Source: Amyelois transitella (Eukaryota; Arthropoda; Insecta; Lepidoptera; Pyralidae). From it: a DNA stretch of 64,000 nt. The stretch is from the NCBI RefSeq assembly GCF_032362555.1, contig NC_083531.1, positions 2,418,001 to 2,482,000 of the forward strand, written 5' to 3'. Positions 1 to 13,400 of this stretch are shown here, one piece after another. How positions within the stretch are numbered: position 1 is the first letter of the stretch; each line of letters begins with the position of its first letter. Under the pieces are notes generated by a model that saw only the letters and a list, made by a program, of their open reading frames with translations, had not been told where the DNA came from and did not search any database. The translations under genes and the position numbers were made by a program.

Positions 1-3000
1 CAGGTATATACCTATACAAAAACATCAAAATTTAGACCAGAACTCTAACAATACTATCAGCATATCAAGGGTGTACATCAATACTTTGATGAAATTATCG
101 ATGTTATTAAAACATCTAGAAAAAATATTCTGTAGACCAAGGCAATCAGAACTTTTCTGTTTTACATAGAAAAAGAACATACCTATACAAAAACATCAAA
201 ATCTAGACCAGAACTCTAACAATACTATCAGCATATCAAGGGTGAACATCAATACTTTGATGAAATTATCGATGTTAATTCAACATCTAGAAAAAAAAAA
301 TATTTTGTAAGTCTAGGTATTCAGAACTCTTCTGTTTTACCTAGAACATCAACAGATCTATACAAAAACAGCAAAATCTGATCCAGAACTCTCATATTAC
401 TATCAGCATATCAAGGGTGAACACCAATACTTTGATGACATTATCGATGTGATTAAAACATCTAGAAAAAAAATATTTTGTAAGTCTAGGCAATCAGAAC
501 TCTTCTGCTTTACAAAGAACTGGTATATACCTATGCAAAAACATCAAAACCTAGACCAGAACTCTTACAATACTATCAGCATATCAAGGGTGAACATCAA
601 TACTTTGATGAAATTATCGATGTTATTAAAACATCTATAAAAAAAATATTTTCTAAGTCTAGGCAATCAGAACTCTTCTGTTTTACATAGAACAGGTATA
701 TACTTATACAAAAACATCAAAATCTAGACCAGAACTTTCATAAAACTATCAGCATATCAAGGGTGAACATCAATACTTTAATGAAATTATCGATGTTATT
801 AAAACATCTAGAAAAAAAATATTTTCTAAGTCTAGGCAATCAGAACTCTACTGTTTTACAAAGAACTGTTATATACCTATACAAAAACATCAAAATCTAG
901 ACCAGAACTCTCATAATACTATCAGCATATCAAGGGTGAACATCAATACTTTGATGAAATTATCGATGTTATTAAAACATATAGAAATAATATTCTGAAA
1001 ACTTAGGCAATCAGAACTCTTCTGTTTTACATAGAACAGGAACAAACCTATACAAAAACATCAAAATCTAGACCAGAACTCTAACAATACTATCAGCATA
1101 TCAAGGGTGAACATCAATACTTTGATGAAATTACCGATGTTTGTAAAACATCTAGAAAAAAAATATTTTCTAAGTCTAGGCAATCAGAACTCTTCTGTTT
1201 TACATAGAACAGGTATATATCTATACACAAACAGCAAAATCTGATCCAGAACTCTCATATTACTATCAGCATATCAAGGGTGAACACCAATACTTTGATG
1301 ACATTATCGATTTGATTAAAACATCTAGAAAAAAAATATTTTGTAAGTCTAGGCAATCAGAACTCTTCTGTTTTACAAAGAACAGGTATATACCTATACA
1401 AATACATCAAAACCTAGACCAGAACTCTTACAATACTATCAGCATATCAAGGGTGAACATCAATACTTTGATGAAATTATCGATGTTAATTCAACATCTA
1501 GAAAAAAAAAATATTTTCTAAGTCTAGGCAATCAGAACTCTTCTGTTTTACATAGAACAAGTATATATCTATACAAAAACAGAAAAATCTGATCCAGAAC
1601 TCTCATATTACTATCAGCATATCAAGGGTGAACATCAATACTTTGATGAAATTATCGATGTTATTAAAATATCTAGAAACAAAATACTTTGTAAGTCTAG
1701 GCAATCAGAACTCTTCTGTTTTACATAGAACAGGTATAAATCTATACATAAACATCAAAATCTAGACCAGAACTCTAACAATACTATCAGCATATCAAGG
1801 GTGAACATCAATACTTTGATGAAATTACCGATGTTTGTAAAACATCTAGAAAAAAAATATTTTCTAAGTCTAGGCAATCAGAACTCTTCTGTTTTACATA
1901 GAACAGGTAGAAATCTATACATAAACATCAAAATCTAGACCAGAACTCTAACAATACTATCAGCATATCAAGGGTGAACATCAAAACTTTGATGAAATTA
2001 ACGATGTTATTAAAATATCTAAAAAAAAGTATTCCATAAGTCAAGGCAATCAGAACTCTTCTGTTTTACATAGAACAGGTATAAACCTATACAAAAACAT
2101 CAAAATCTAGACCAGAACTCTTACAATACTATCAGCATATCAAGGGTGAACATCAATACTTTGATGGAATTATCGATGTTTTTAAAACATCTAGAAAAAA
2201 AATATTCTGTAAGTCTAGGCAATCAGAACTCTTCTGTTTTACAAAGAAAAGGTATATACCTATACAAAAACATCAAAATCTAGACCAGAGCTCTAACAAT
2301 ACTATCAGCATATCAAGGGTGAACATCAAAACTTTGATGAAATTAACGATGTTATTAAAACATCTAAAAAAAAGTATTCTATAAGTCAAGGCAATCAGAA
2401 CTCTTCTGTTTTACATAGAACAGGTATAAACCTATACAAAAACATCAAAATCTAGACCAGAACTCTTACAATACTATCAGCATATCAAGGGTGAACATCA
2501 ATACTTTGATGGAATTATCGATGTTATTAAAACATCTAGAAAAAAAATATTCTGTAAGTCTAGGCAATCAGAACTCTTCTGTTTTACAAAGAAAAGGTAT
2601 ATACCTATACAAAAACATCAAAACCTAGACCAGAACTCTTACAATACTATCAGCATATCAAGGGTGAACATCAATACTTTGATGGAATTATCGATGTTAT
2701 TAAAACATCTAGAAAAAAAATATTTTGTAAGTCTAGGCAATCAAAACTCTTCTGTTTTACAAAGAACTGGTATATACCTATACAAAAACATCAAAATCTA
2801 GACCAGAACTCTCATAAAACTATCAGCATATCAAGGGTGAACTTCAATACTTTGATGAAATCGTCGATGTTAATAAAACATCTAGAAAAAAAATATTCTG
2901 TAAGCCAAGGCAAACAGAACTCTTCTGTTTTACAAAGAACAGGTATATACCTATATAAAAACATCAAAATCTAGACCAGAACTCTCATAATACTATCAGC

Positions 3001-4497
3001 ATATCAAGGGTGAACATCAATACTTTGATAAAATTATCGATGTTATTAAAATATCTAGAAAATAATACTTTGTAAGTCTAGGCAATCAGAACTCTTCTGT
3101 TTTACATAGAACAGGTATATACCTATAAAAAAATTCAAAATCTAGACCAGAACTCTAACAATACTATCAGCATATCAAGGGTGAACATCAATACTTTGAT
3201 GAAATTATCAATGTTATTAAAACATCTAGAAAAAATATTCTGTAAACCAAGGCAATCAGAACTCTTCTGTTTTACAAAGAACAGGTATATACCTATATAA
3301 AAACATCAAAATCTAGACCAGAACTCTCATAATACTATCAGCATATCAAGGGTGAACATCAATACTTTGATGAAATTATCGATGTTATTAAAATATCTAG
3401 AAATAATATTCTGAAAACTTAGGCAATCAGAACTCTTCTGTTTTACATAGAACAGGAACAAACCTATACAAAAACATCAAAATCTAGACCAGAACTCTAA
3501 CAATACTATCAGCATATCAAGGGTGAACATCAATACTTTGATGAAATTATCGATGTTAATACAACATCTAAAAAAAAAAATATTTTCTAAGTCTAGGCAA
3601 TCAGAACTCTTCTGTTTTACATAGAACAGGTATATATCTATACACAAACAGAAAAATCTGATCCAGAACTCTCATATTACTATCAGCATATCAAGGGTGA
3701 ACATCAATACTTTGATGAAATTATCGATGTTATTAAAATATCTAGAAAAAAAATACTTTGTAAGTCTAGGCAATCAGAACTCTTCTGTTTTACATAGAAC
3801 AGGTATATACCTATACAAAAACATCAAAACCTAGACCAGAACTCTTACAATACTATCAGCATATCAAGGGTGAACATCAATACTTTGATGAAATTATCGA
3901 TGTTATTAAAACATTTAGAAAAAAAATACTTTGTAAATCTAGGCAATTAGAACTCTTCCGTTTTACAAAGAACAGGTACATTCCTATACAAAAACATCAA
4001 AACCTAGACCAGAACTCTTACAATACTATCAGCATATCAAGGGTGAACATCAATACTTTGATGAAATTATCGATGTTATTAAAACATCTAAAAAAAAAAA
4101 TATTCTGTAAGTCAAGGCAATCAGAACTCTTCTGTTTTACATAGAACAGGTATAAACCTATACAAAAACATCAAAATCTAGACCAGAACTCTCATAAAAC
4201 TATCAGCATATCAAGGGTGAAATTCAATACTTTAATGTAATTATCGATGTTATTAAAACATCTAGAAAAAAAATATTCTGTAAGCCAAGGCAATCAGAAC
4301 TCTTCTGTTTTACATAGAACAGGAATATACCTATACAAAAACATCAAAATCTAGACCAGAACTCTAACAATACTATCAGCATATCAAGGGTGAACATCAA
4401 TACTTTGATGAAATTATCGATGTTAATTCAACATCTAGAAAAAAAAAATATTTTGTAAGTCTAGGTAATCAGAACTCTTCTGTTTTACAAAGAACTG
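1..4497 (+). repeat. Satellite array, direct arm (about 173-bp monomers)
   Basis: Head-to-tail monomers follow each other at 171-175 bp, measured from successive copies of the motif CATATCAAGG (61, 232, 407, 580). Roughly 26 units fit in this arm and the array runs off the left edge. A core containing 'tatcagcatatcaaggg' and the small dyad 'catcaatactttgatg' is nearly invariant, while the A-run before 'atattttgtaag' and the 'tatacctatacaa' stretch vary. Distinctive variants recur far apart (a 'ctgaaaacttagg' unit near 995 and again near 3410), which indicates higher-order repeats. The short open frames in it are the same satellite phrase repeated and are not genes. Confidence 0.97.
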
Positions 4498-7400
4498 ATG
4501 ATAGATGTTGAATTAACATCGATAATTTCATCAAAGTATTGATGTTCACCCTTGATATGCTGATAGTATTGTAAGAGTTCTGGTCTAGGTTTTGATGTAT
4601 TTGTATAGGTATATACCTGTTCTTTGTAAAACAGAAGAGTTCTGATTGCTTAGACTTACAAAATATTTTTTTTCTAGATGTTTTAATCAAATCGATAATG
4701 TCATCAAAGTATTGGTGTTCACCCTTGATATGCTGATAGTAATATGAGAGTTCTGGATCAGATTTTGCTGTTTGTGTATAGATATATACCTGTTCTATGT
4801 AAAACAGAAGAGTTCTGATTGCCTAGACTTAGAAAATATTTTTTTTCTAGATGTTTTACAAACATCGGTAATTTCATCAAAGTATTGATGTTCACCCTTG
4901 ATATGCTGATAGTATTGTTAGAGTTCTGGTCTAGATTTTGATGTTTTTGTATAGGTTTGTTCCTGTTCTATGTAAAACAGAAGAGTTCTGATTGCCTAAG
5001 TTTTCAGAATATTATTTCTAGATGTTTTAATAACATCGATTATTTCATCAAAGTATTGATGTTCACCCTTGATATGCTGATAGTATTATGAGAGTTCTGG
5101 TCTAGATTTTAATGTTTTTGTATAGGTATATACCAGTTCTTTGTAAAACAGAAGAGTTCTGATTGCCTAGGCTTACAGAATATTTTTTTTCTAGACGTTT
5201 CAATAACATCGATAATTTCATCAAAGTATTGATGTTCACCCTTGATATGCTGATAGTATTGTAAGAGTTCTGGTCTAGATTTTGATGTTTTTGTATAGGT
5301 ATATACCTGTTCTATGTAAAACAGAAGAGTTCTGATTGCCTAGACTTACAAAGTATTTTTTTCTAGATATTTTAATAACATCGATAATTTCATCAAAGTA
5401 TTGATGTTCACCCTTGATATGCTGATAGTATTATGAGAGTTCTGGTCTAGATTTTGATGTTTTTATATAGGTATATACCTGTTCTTTGTAAAACAGAAGA
5501 GTTCTGATTGCCTTGGCTTACAGAATATTTTTTTTTCTAGATGTTTTATTAACATCGACAATTTCATCAAAGTATTGATGTTCACCCTTGATATGCTGAT
5601 AGTTTTATGAGAGTTCTGGTCTAGATTTTGATGTTTTTGTATAGGTATATACCTGTTCTATGTAAAACAGAAGAGTTCTGATTGCCTAGACTTAGAAAAT
5701 ATTTTTTTTTTCTAGATGTTGAATTAACATCGATAATTTCATCAAAGTATTGATGTTCACCCTTGATATGCTGATAGTATTGTTAGAGTTCTGGTCTAGA
5801 TTTTGATGTTTTTGTATAGGTTTGTTCCTGTTCTATGTAAAACAGAAGAGTTCTGATTGCCTTAGTTTTCAGAATATTATTTCTAGATATTTTAATAACA
5901 TCGATAATTTCATCAAAGTATTGATGTTCACCCTTGATATGCTGATAGTATTATGAGAGTTCTGGTCTAGATTTTGATGTTTTTATATAGGTATATACCT
6001 GTTCTTTGTAAAACAGAAGAGTTCTGATTGCCTTGGTTTACAGAATATTTTTTCTAGATGTTTTAATAACATCGATAATTTCATCAAAGTATTGATGTTC
6101 ACCCTTGATATGCTGATAGTATTGTTAGAGTTCTGGTCTAGATTTTGATGTTTTTGTATAGGTATGTTCTTGTTCTATGTAAAACAGAAAAGTTCTGATT
6201 GCCTTGGTTTACAGAATATTTTTTCTAGATGTTTTAATAACATCGATAATTTCATCAAAGTATTGATGTACACCCTTGATATGCTGATAGTATTGTTAGA
6301 GTTCTGGTCTAAATTTTGATGTTTTTGTATAGGTATATACCTGTTCTTTGTAAAACAGAAGAGTTCTGATTGCCTAGACTAACAAAGTATTTTTTTTCTA
6401 GATGTTTTATTAACATCGACAATTTCATCAAAGTATTGATGTTCATCCTTGATATGCTGATAGTTTTATAAGAGTTCTGGTCTTGATTTTGATGTTTTTG
6501 TATAGGTATATACCAGTTCTTTCTAAAACAGAAGAGTTCTGATTGCCTAGACTTACAAAATATTTTTTTTCTAGATGTTTTAATCACATCGATAATGTCA
6601 TCAAAGTATTGGTGTTCACCCTTGATATGCTGATAGTAATATGAGAGTTCTGGATCAGATTTTGCTGTTTTTGTATAGATCTATTGATGTTCTAGGTAAA
6701 ACAGATGAGTTCTGATTACCTAGACTTACAGAATATTTTTTCTAGATGTTGAATTAACATCGATAATTTCATCAAAGTATTGATGTTCACCCTTGATATG
6801 CTGATAGTATTGTTAGAGTTCTGGTCTAGATTTTGATGTTTTTGTATAGGGATGTTCTTGTTCTATGTAAAACAGAAGAGTTCTGATTGCCTAGACGTAC
6901 AAAATATTTTTTTTCTAGATGTTTTATTAACATCGACAATTTCATCAAAGTATTGATGTTCACCTTTGATATGCTGATAGTTTTATGAGAGTTCTGGTCT
7001 AGATTTTGATGTTTTTGTATAGGTATATACCTGTTTTATGTAAAACAGAAGAGTTCTGATTGCCTAGACTTACAAAATATTTTTTTTCTAGATGTTTTAA
7101 TCACATCGATAATGTCATCAAAGTATTGGTGTTCACCCTTGATATGCTGATAGTATTATGAGAGTTCTGGTCTAGGTTTTGATGTTTTTGTATAGGAATG
7201 TACCTGTTCTTTGTAAAAAGGAAGAGTTCTTATTGCCTAAATTTACAAAGTATTTTTTTTCTAGATGTTTTAATAACATCGATAATTTCATCAAAGTATT
7301 GATGTTCACCCTTGATATGCTGATAGTATTGTAAGAGTTCTGGTCTAGGTTTTGATGTTTTTGTATAGGTATATACCTGTTCTATGTAAAACAGAAGAGT

Positions 7401-8203
7401 TCTGATTGCCTTGGCTTACAGAATATTTTTTTTCTAGATGTTTTAATAACATCGATAATTACATTAAAGTATTGAATTTCACCCTTGATATGCTGATAGT
7501 TTTATGAGAGTTCTGGTCTAGATTTTGATGTTTTTGTATAGGTTTATACCTGTTCTATGTAAAACAGAAGAGTTCTGATTGCCTTGACTTACAGAATATT
7601 TTTTTTTTTAGATGTTTTAATATCATCGATAATTTCATCAAAGTATTGATGTTCACCCTTGATATGCTGATAGTATTGTAAGAGTTCTGGTCTAGGTTTT
7701 GATGTTTTTGTATAGGAATGTACCTGTTCTTTGTAAAACGGAAGAGTTCTAATTGCCTAGATTTACAAAGTATTTTTTTTCTAAATGTTTTAATAACATC
7801 GATAATTTCATCAAAGTATTGATGTTCACCCTTGATATGCTGATAGTATTGTAAGAGTTCTGGTCTAGGTTTTGATGTTTTTGTATAGGTATATACCTGT
7901 TCTTTGTAAAACAGAAGAGTTCTGATTGCCTTGACTTACAGAATATTTTTTTTCTAGATGTTTTAATAACATCGATAATTTCATCAAAGTATTGATGTTC
8001 ACCCTTGATATGCTGATAGTATTGTTAGAGTTCTGGTCTAGATTTTGATGTTTGTGTATAGGTATATACCTGTTCTATGTAAAACAGAAGAGTTCTGATT
8101 GCCTAGACTTAGAAAATATTTTTTTTCTAGATGTTTTACAAACATCGGTAATTTCATCAAAGTACTTATATGGTGATAGTATTGTGAGAGATTGATGTTT
8201 CTG
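4498..8203 (-). repeat. Satellite array, inverted arm
   Basis: The same monomer continues on the other strand after a switch near 4497, for about 21 units. Blocks are near-identical reverse complements of parts of the direct arm but in shuffled order: about 4508-5100 matches 900-1494, 5690-6070 matches 3200-3600, 6080-6300 matches 30-250, and 7400-8130 matches 3570-4300. The last unit is truncated and decays after 8160. Confidence 0.95.
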
Positions 8204-8827
8204 TAATAAAAAATGTTTTTATTTGTTATGATTTATGATTTTTATGAGTTACACTTTTACAGTATTATTGCAGTTTGTATTTTGCTAGAATAAAATGTTT
8301 ACTCTTTCGAAAGAATTTCATAATAATACCGTTAAATTGAACTTTCATCCGTCTTGGGCTTGTTTTTATTCTCACACAGTTTTTTATTTCAATATTTATT
8401 TTGATTTGGTGTACAAGACTTAAAACAAGAAAGTTTTTTTCTTCTGTAACAGTTAAATAAATATATTATTCAATTTTGTGAAATCATGTCGTCTAGGTAC
8501 ATGTTCCCATTATTATTTTTTTCCGAAGCAAATAAGCCAGAACTTTTTGTTAGAAGTACCTAGAACTATAAAAGTGATCCTAATGAATAATTAACAACCA
8601 AAAAAATTGCAATTTGTCCGAAATGATATGCTACCGGAAGTTGGCATATCATTTTTTCAAAAATTTTTAAAAAATTCATTTTACTAGAACTTTTTCTAAA
8701 AACCACCAGGAACTATAGAACTATTGTGGATGCGAATAGAACTCTCATAAAATTTTGATATGCTGAAAGTTGTTATGCTAACTTCACCGACATAATACTG
8801 TAAGAGTATTATATATAAGTAGGTACT
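8204..8827. other. AT-rich flank of the satellite, no gene seen
   Basis: No convincing exon. Around 8730-8780 'gaactctcataaaa' followed by 'tgatatgctgaaagtt' resembles a diverged piece of the satellite monomer, and 'gaacta' and 'agaact' fragments occur from 8540. The rest is plain AT-rich sequence. Confidence 0.5.
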
Positions 8828-9017
8828 AGAGGCCGCCCGCGATTTCGTCCGCGTGGAATCCCGCGGGAACTCCGGGATAAAAAATAGCCTATATGTTATT
8901 CTGGGTCTTCAGCTACCTACATACCAAATTTCATCGTAATCGGTTCAGTTGTTTTTGCGTGAATGAGTAACAAACATACATATTTACAAACTTTCGCATT
9001 TATAATATTAGTAGGAT
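8828..9017 (+). repeat. S3-type interspersed repeat
   Basis: Begins 'gaggccgcccgcgatttcg', passes 'accaaatttcatcgtaatcgg' and ends 'ataatattagtaggat'. A close copy lies at 61386-61570. Confidence 0.75.
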
Positions 9018-9088
9018 TTAAGTGATGAGACTTCAATAAGTGGTACCTTGTATCAAATTTTGAAAATAAACCTATTCTATTCTATCAG
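9018..9088 (+). repeat. S4 repeat fragment
   Basis: 'gtggtaccttgtatcaaatt' matches the end of the S4 copies at 55690-55820 and 59037-59232. Confidence 0.6.
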
Positions 9089-9196
9089 AAAGAGATGGAG
9101 TGATCCTAGATAATTTGCGAAGCTGTTGGTTCAATCTACCTGAATTGATGTAGGTATGTATAAACATATCTACATATAGTACGTATGTTATACTGT

Positions 9197-9453
9197 TGTG
9201 CCGTGTGGTTCCCGTGCCGGGATACTACAAAAAATAGGACCACTCCTTCTCCCACGGATGTCGTAAAATCCGACTAAGGGACAGGCTTACAAACTTGGAA
9301 TTCTTTTTTTAGGCGATGGGCTAGCAACCTGTCGCTATTTGAATCATAATTCTATCTTCTCTCTTATATGTCTTCTGTCTTTTCAATACTGTTGTCTCTG
9401 TCTACCCCACAAGAGATGAAGACGTGACCATATGTATATATCTATATGTATGT
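9197..9453 (+). repeat. S2 interspersed repeat
   Basis: Near full-length: begins 'gtgccgtgtggttcccg', contains 'cgatgggctagcaacctgtc' and 'tctgtctaccccac', and ends in a TATG-rich tail. Confidence 0.85.
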
Positions 9454-9727
9454 ATTTTATACTTACCCAATAAAATAATGTACCGAAACATTAGTCGAAT
9501 GGTCGCTTGTCGTGCAATTTAAACAGTACCTATATATTTAAACACTTACCAATAATTTTATCGAAACACGTAAAAATGTTTTAACTGCTAATTACAAAAT
9601 TTGTTTTTTTTTCTCAGTTTATTCAATTTATAAAACATTACATAGTTAGGTAATCAAATGTTATCAGCATTTGGCCCAGACTTCGTATGCGGGGAACAAT
9701 ATTCATACCTTCATAATTTTTTTTTTT

Positions 9728-9836
9728 GGTGCCGTGAGGTTCCTGGCACCTATATAAAAAAAATAGGACCATTCCATCTCTTTCCCGTAGACGTCGTAAA
9801 AGGCGACTTAGGGATAGGCTTATAAACTTGGGATTT
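9728..9836 (+). repeat. S2 interspersed repeat, 5' half
   Basis: From 'gtgccgtgaggttcctggc' to 'aggcttataaacttggga'. It lies in the otherwise gene-free stretch 9454-10404 downstream of the Artemis-like stop codon. Confidence 0.8.
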
Positions 9837-10181
9837 TTTTTGAACAATATAAAAAAAAACAGATTTTTTTGCGACAAAATCATAATCTTAATAAAACATA
9901 AAAAGTCTTGTACAATTATTTGACAAAGGGTAAAAGTACGGCTACATAGTGCATACATACCATCACGCCTGTTTCCCATTGGGGTAGGCAGAGACTGGAT
10001 TTCCACTTACTACAATCCTTACAGGCCTCTCCCGCTTTCTCCACACTCATTTATCTTTTCATGCTTGAAAAAGAAACTGATATAATTTATTGGTGTACTT
10101 TTATCCTTTTATCGCCTCTTACCACATTCGCAGGAATAAATAAAAACAAAGATTTTTTTCTAAATTTTAATTCTTAAAGAA

Positions 10182-10187
10182 TTTATT
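10182..10187 (-). promoter_or_regulatory. Candidate polyadenylation signal (AATAAA) of the Artemis-like gene
   Basis: TTTATT on the plus strand reads AATAAA on the minus strand, about 220 nt past the stop codon. Position and hexamer only. Confidence 0.35.
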
Positions 10188-10404
10188 AATGTCATACGTT
10201 AATCACAGACCAATGCTTTTTATTGAATTCCATGTTAAAAATATAATTTAAAATTCAATTCATCATAATAATATAAACTTAATATCATCATGTCAGTATA
10301 AAAATATATGTTTAACAACATAAGTTAAAACATAAACAAAAAAAAAGTCCATTTACTTTAAAATTCTTGTCAAATTTAACTTGCACGCTTTGTACCGCTA
10401 ACAT

Positions 10405-13400
10405 TCACAATTTAACCCTCCTTTTTTTGACAGGAGACAAAACGACATCCACACATTCCCTAGTGGACTCACTCAGAACATATTCATTAGGAAAACCTAT
10501 CACTTTGTTTGGTTGAAAATGATTCACGAAATATATCAATTCACTTCGACTAGAATGAGTACTGAAGCATACACTCATTTTGTTGCCTGCGATTTTTTCC
10601 AAAGGTATATCTTCAATTTTGTACCCGTTCCATTTCATAGCAGACAGGCGTATAGTTAGAAATATATATTTATGACGAAACGGTATTTCACAATTTCTGT
10701 GATCCGAGGAATTGAAAGCGCAGTTGTGAATGTCTATGAGGTTCTTGTCGTTCGTTACGCCTGGTAGGGCTTTCATTTTGCTGAAACACAAATAAAACAT
10801 GCATAGATAAATGTTATAACGTCTTTATCCCTTACCGGGTAGACAGAGTCGACAGTCACGCGAAGACATAAAAGGCATGGCGTAATGATGGAATTGAGAT
10901 CCAAATTGCGACAGGTTGCTAGCCCATCGCCTAAAAGAAGAATCTCAAGTGTACATACCTCTCCTTTAGTCGCCTTTAGCGAAATATTTTTAAGTGCTTC
11001 AAATCTCAACCAGTACTTCAGTAATTTCGAGAAGTTAAATTAATGTTACTACTTTAACGCCATCTATTGGAAAAAATTGGGTAATAGATGGCGCTAACAG
11101 TCATCGGATATCGTCGGTAAAACTAAACACGTCCAATTCTCTCATGATTTCATTTTATTTGCATATAACAATAAACAGAAAATATATGTATTTTTATTCT
11201 TTTGTTTGTAACAAATAAACTCAAAAACTACTCTACCTTTTTTCATTAATATTTGTCACAGAGACAGGTAAACGACTCTGAAAAAACATAGGCAACTCCC
11301 TTAGAAATTCTCAAGGGACTGAATCCCCGCGAAAAAGCTAGTACTCTATTTATAAAATTTGTTACATACTTCTTACCATCGTCATCGCCCACAAAATATG
11401 TAGAAAATATTTTAACTTATGAGAAATTACTATTAAAAATTTTTGTTCTCTATCTCGATCTTACCTGTATAAAGACCACTTCGCGTCCACCACATAGACT
11501 TGCCTACCCAATTTTTCAAAAATATCATTAAACACACATTCATATCCATATTTAGCAGGAGTTTCCAAAGCTACTTTGAACTCGTCACCTCTCTCCAGCC
11601 AGTATTTTATTTCTCTGAGCATATAGTCTATGCTCTCTGACCTTCTTGGCAAGTCCTCTTTGTCTATTGTCAGAAATGTGGTGTCCAAATATATCGTGTC
11701 TATATGAATTGGTTCATTACGATTATTTGAATTGTGTAGGTCACGAATTTTTTTAACATCATTTTGTGTATACCTGTAATTATAAATAAATAGGCATGAT
11801 GACTGATTCATTCAAAACTGGAACGGATGAGACGGACTGGACGGCCTCTGTGGCGCAGCGGAAGTATGCTTGTCTGTGACACCGGAGGTCCCGGGTTCAA
11901 ATCCCGGCCAAGGCATGACGAGAAAAGAACTTTTTCTGATTGGCCTGGGTCTTTGATGTTTATCTATATAGGTATTTACTATAAAGTATAGTATTGTTGA
12001 GTTAGTATCTCGTAACACAAGTTTCGAACTTACTTCGAGGCTAACTCAATCAGTGTAATTTGTCCCGTATATATTTATTATTTATTTATTCATATTATCA
12101 CGTCATTATCCATGGGAAAGAAGAGATTGAGTGGTCACATTATTTTTAAAAGCTTTTATTTAGTTTGACTTGTATGTTATTTATATTAAAGAAAATGCTG
12201 CAGTGCAGTTTTTTACCGCTTCTTCTGCACTGACGCCTTGGAAGCGGCAGTAAACTTAGTTTTAAGTAATTTATTTGACGTCAACCAATGTTGTTAAACC
12301 ATACGTTTTGACAATTATTAAGCGATATGAAGTATCCTATAGTAATGAATAAAAATTTTGAATTTGAATTGGTGCCGGGAACCACACGGCACTTCACTTC
12401 TTTCACAAGTATCTCACCTAAAATCACCCGTATACAGTACAGTCTTTCTGTTTGTTTGAAACAAAATCATCGCTGAACCCAGACAATGCCCTGCTGGAAT
12501 CAGGGTGACACCAAGATGTACTTCCTCATATTTCTCAGTACTGGGCAACGTCAATATGTTATGTTCACCTGAAAATACATGGATATACAATTTTTATACA
12601 TATTTTTCCCTTTACATGGTAGGCAGAGTATTCAAAATACTGGAAGGCCATGTTCAACTGTTCGGTTTTATGATAGAATTGAGATTCAAATAATGACACA
12701 TTGCTAGCCCATTGCCTAAAAGAAGAACCCCAAGTACAAAAGCTTATTCCATTGGTCGTCTTTTACAACACCCATGGGAAAGAAATGGGGTGGTCCTTTA
12801 GCTTGAAGGCCATTATCAGTATTAATGGCTTACCGATAGAATTGAGATTCAGATAGTGACAGGTTGCTAGCCTATCACTTGAAAGAATCCTAAGTTTATA
12901 AGCTTTTCTTTTAACTTAATTCATTCAAGTTGACAGCCTCTGTGGAGCAGTGGAAGTCTCTTGCCTATGACACCGACAGGTTCGAATCCTGGTAGGTAAT
13001 TCAATCTGTGTAATGTCCCATATATATTTGTACTAGATGTGCCCGCAACTTCGTCCACTTGGAATGGTTATTTTGGGCATCATTGAAGCTCTCAAGGATG
13101 AATAATTTCCCCCAATTTTTTCCATTATTTATTTGCTCCTTATAGTTGCAGCATGATGTTATATAGGCTAAAGCCTTCCTCGATAAACAGCCTATTCAAT
13201 GCAAAAATAATTTTTCAATTCAAACCAGTAGTTATTGAGATTAGCACATTCAAACAAACAAACTTTTCTGCTTTATAATATTAGTAAAGATAAGCACATC
13301 AGGTACAGCCAGACCTCTTTTTCTTCTGGCTTGTGGAAGTTTAAGGTTGACTTATTAGTTAAGGACAATCTATATATATCATGATCGTTTTCCAGCTTGA

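Noticed and set aside
449-8130. Repeated small open frames starting MIKTSRKKIFCKS in both arms of the satellite
   Set aside because: They are the satellite monomer translated; frames break at random and differ between units.
1-8203. CRISPR-like array
   Set aside because: Monomers of about 173 bp with no unique spacers in eukaryotic DNA; a satellite explains it.
11847-11920. tRNA-like sequences with A and B boxes (also at 16660, 19020, 24740, 24860, 35010, 52225, 62600)
   Set aside because: Each is the head of an S1 SINE with the same non-tRNA body and tail; none has an acceptor stem closing a tRNA.
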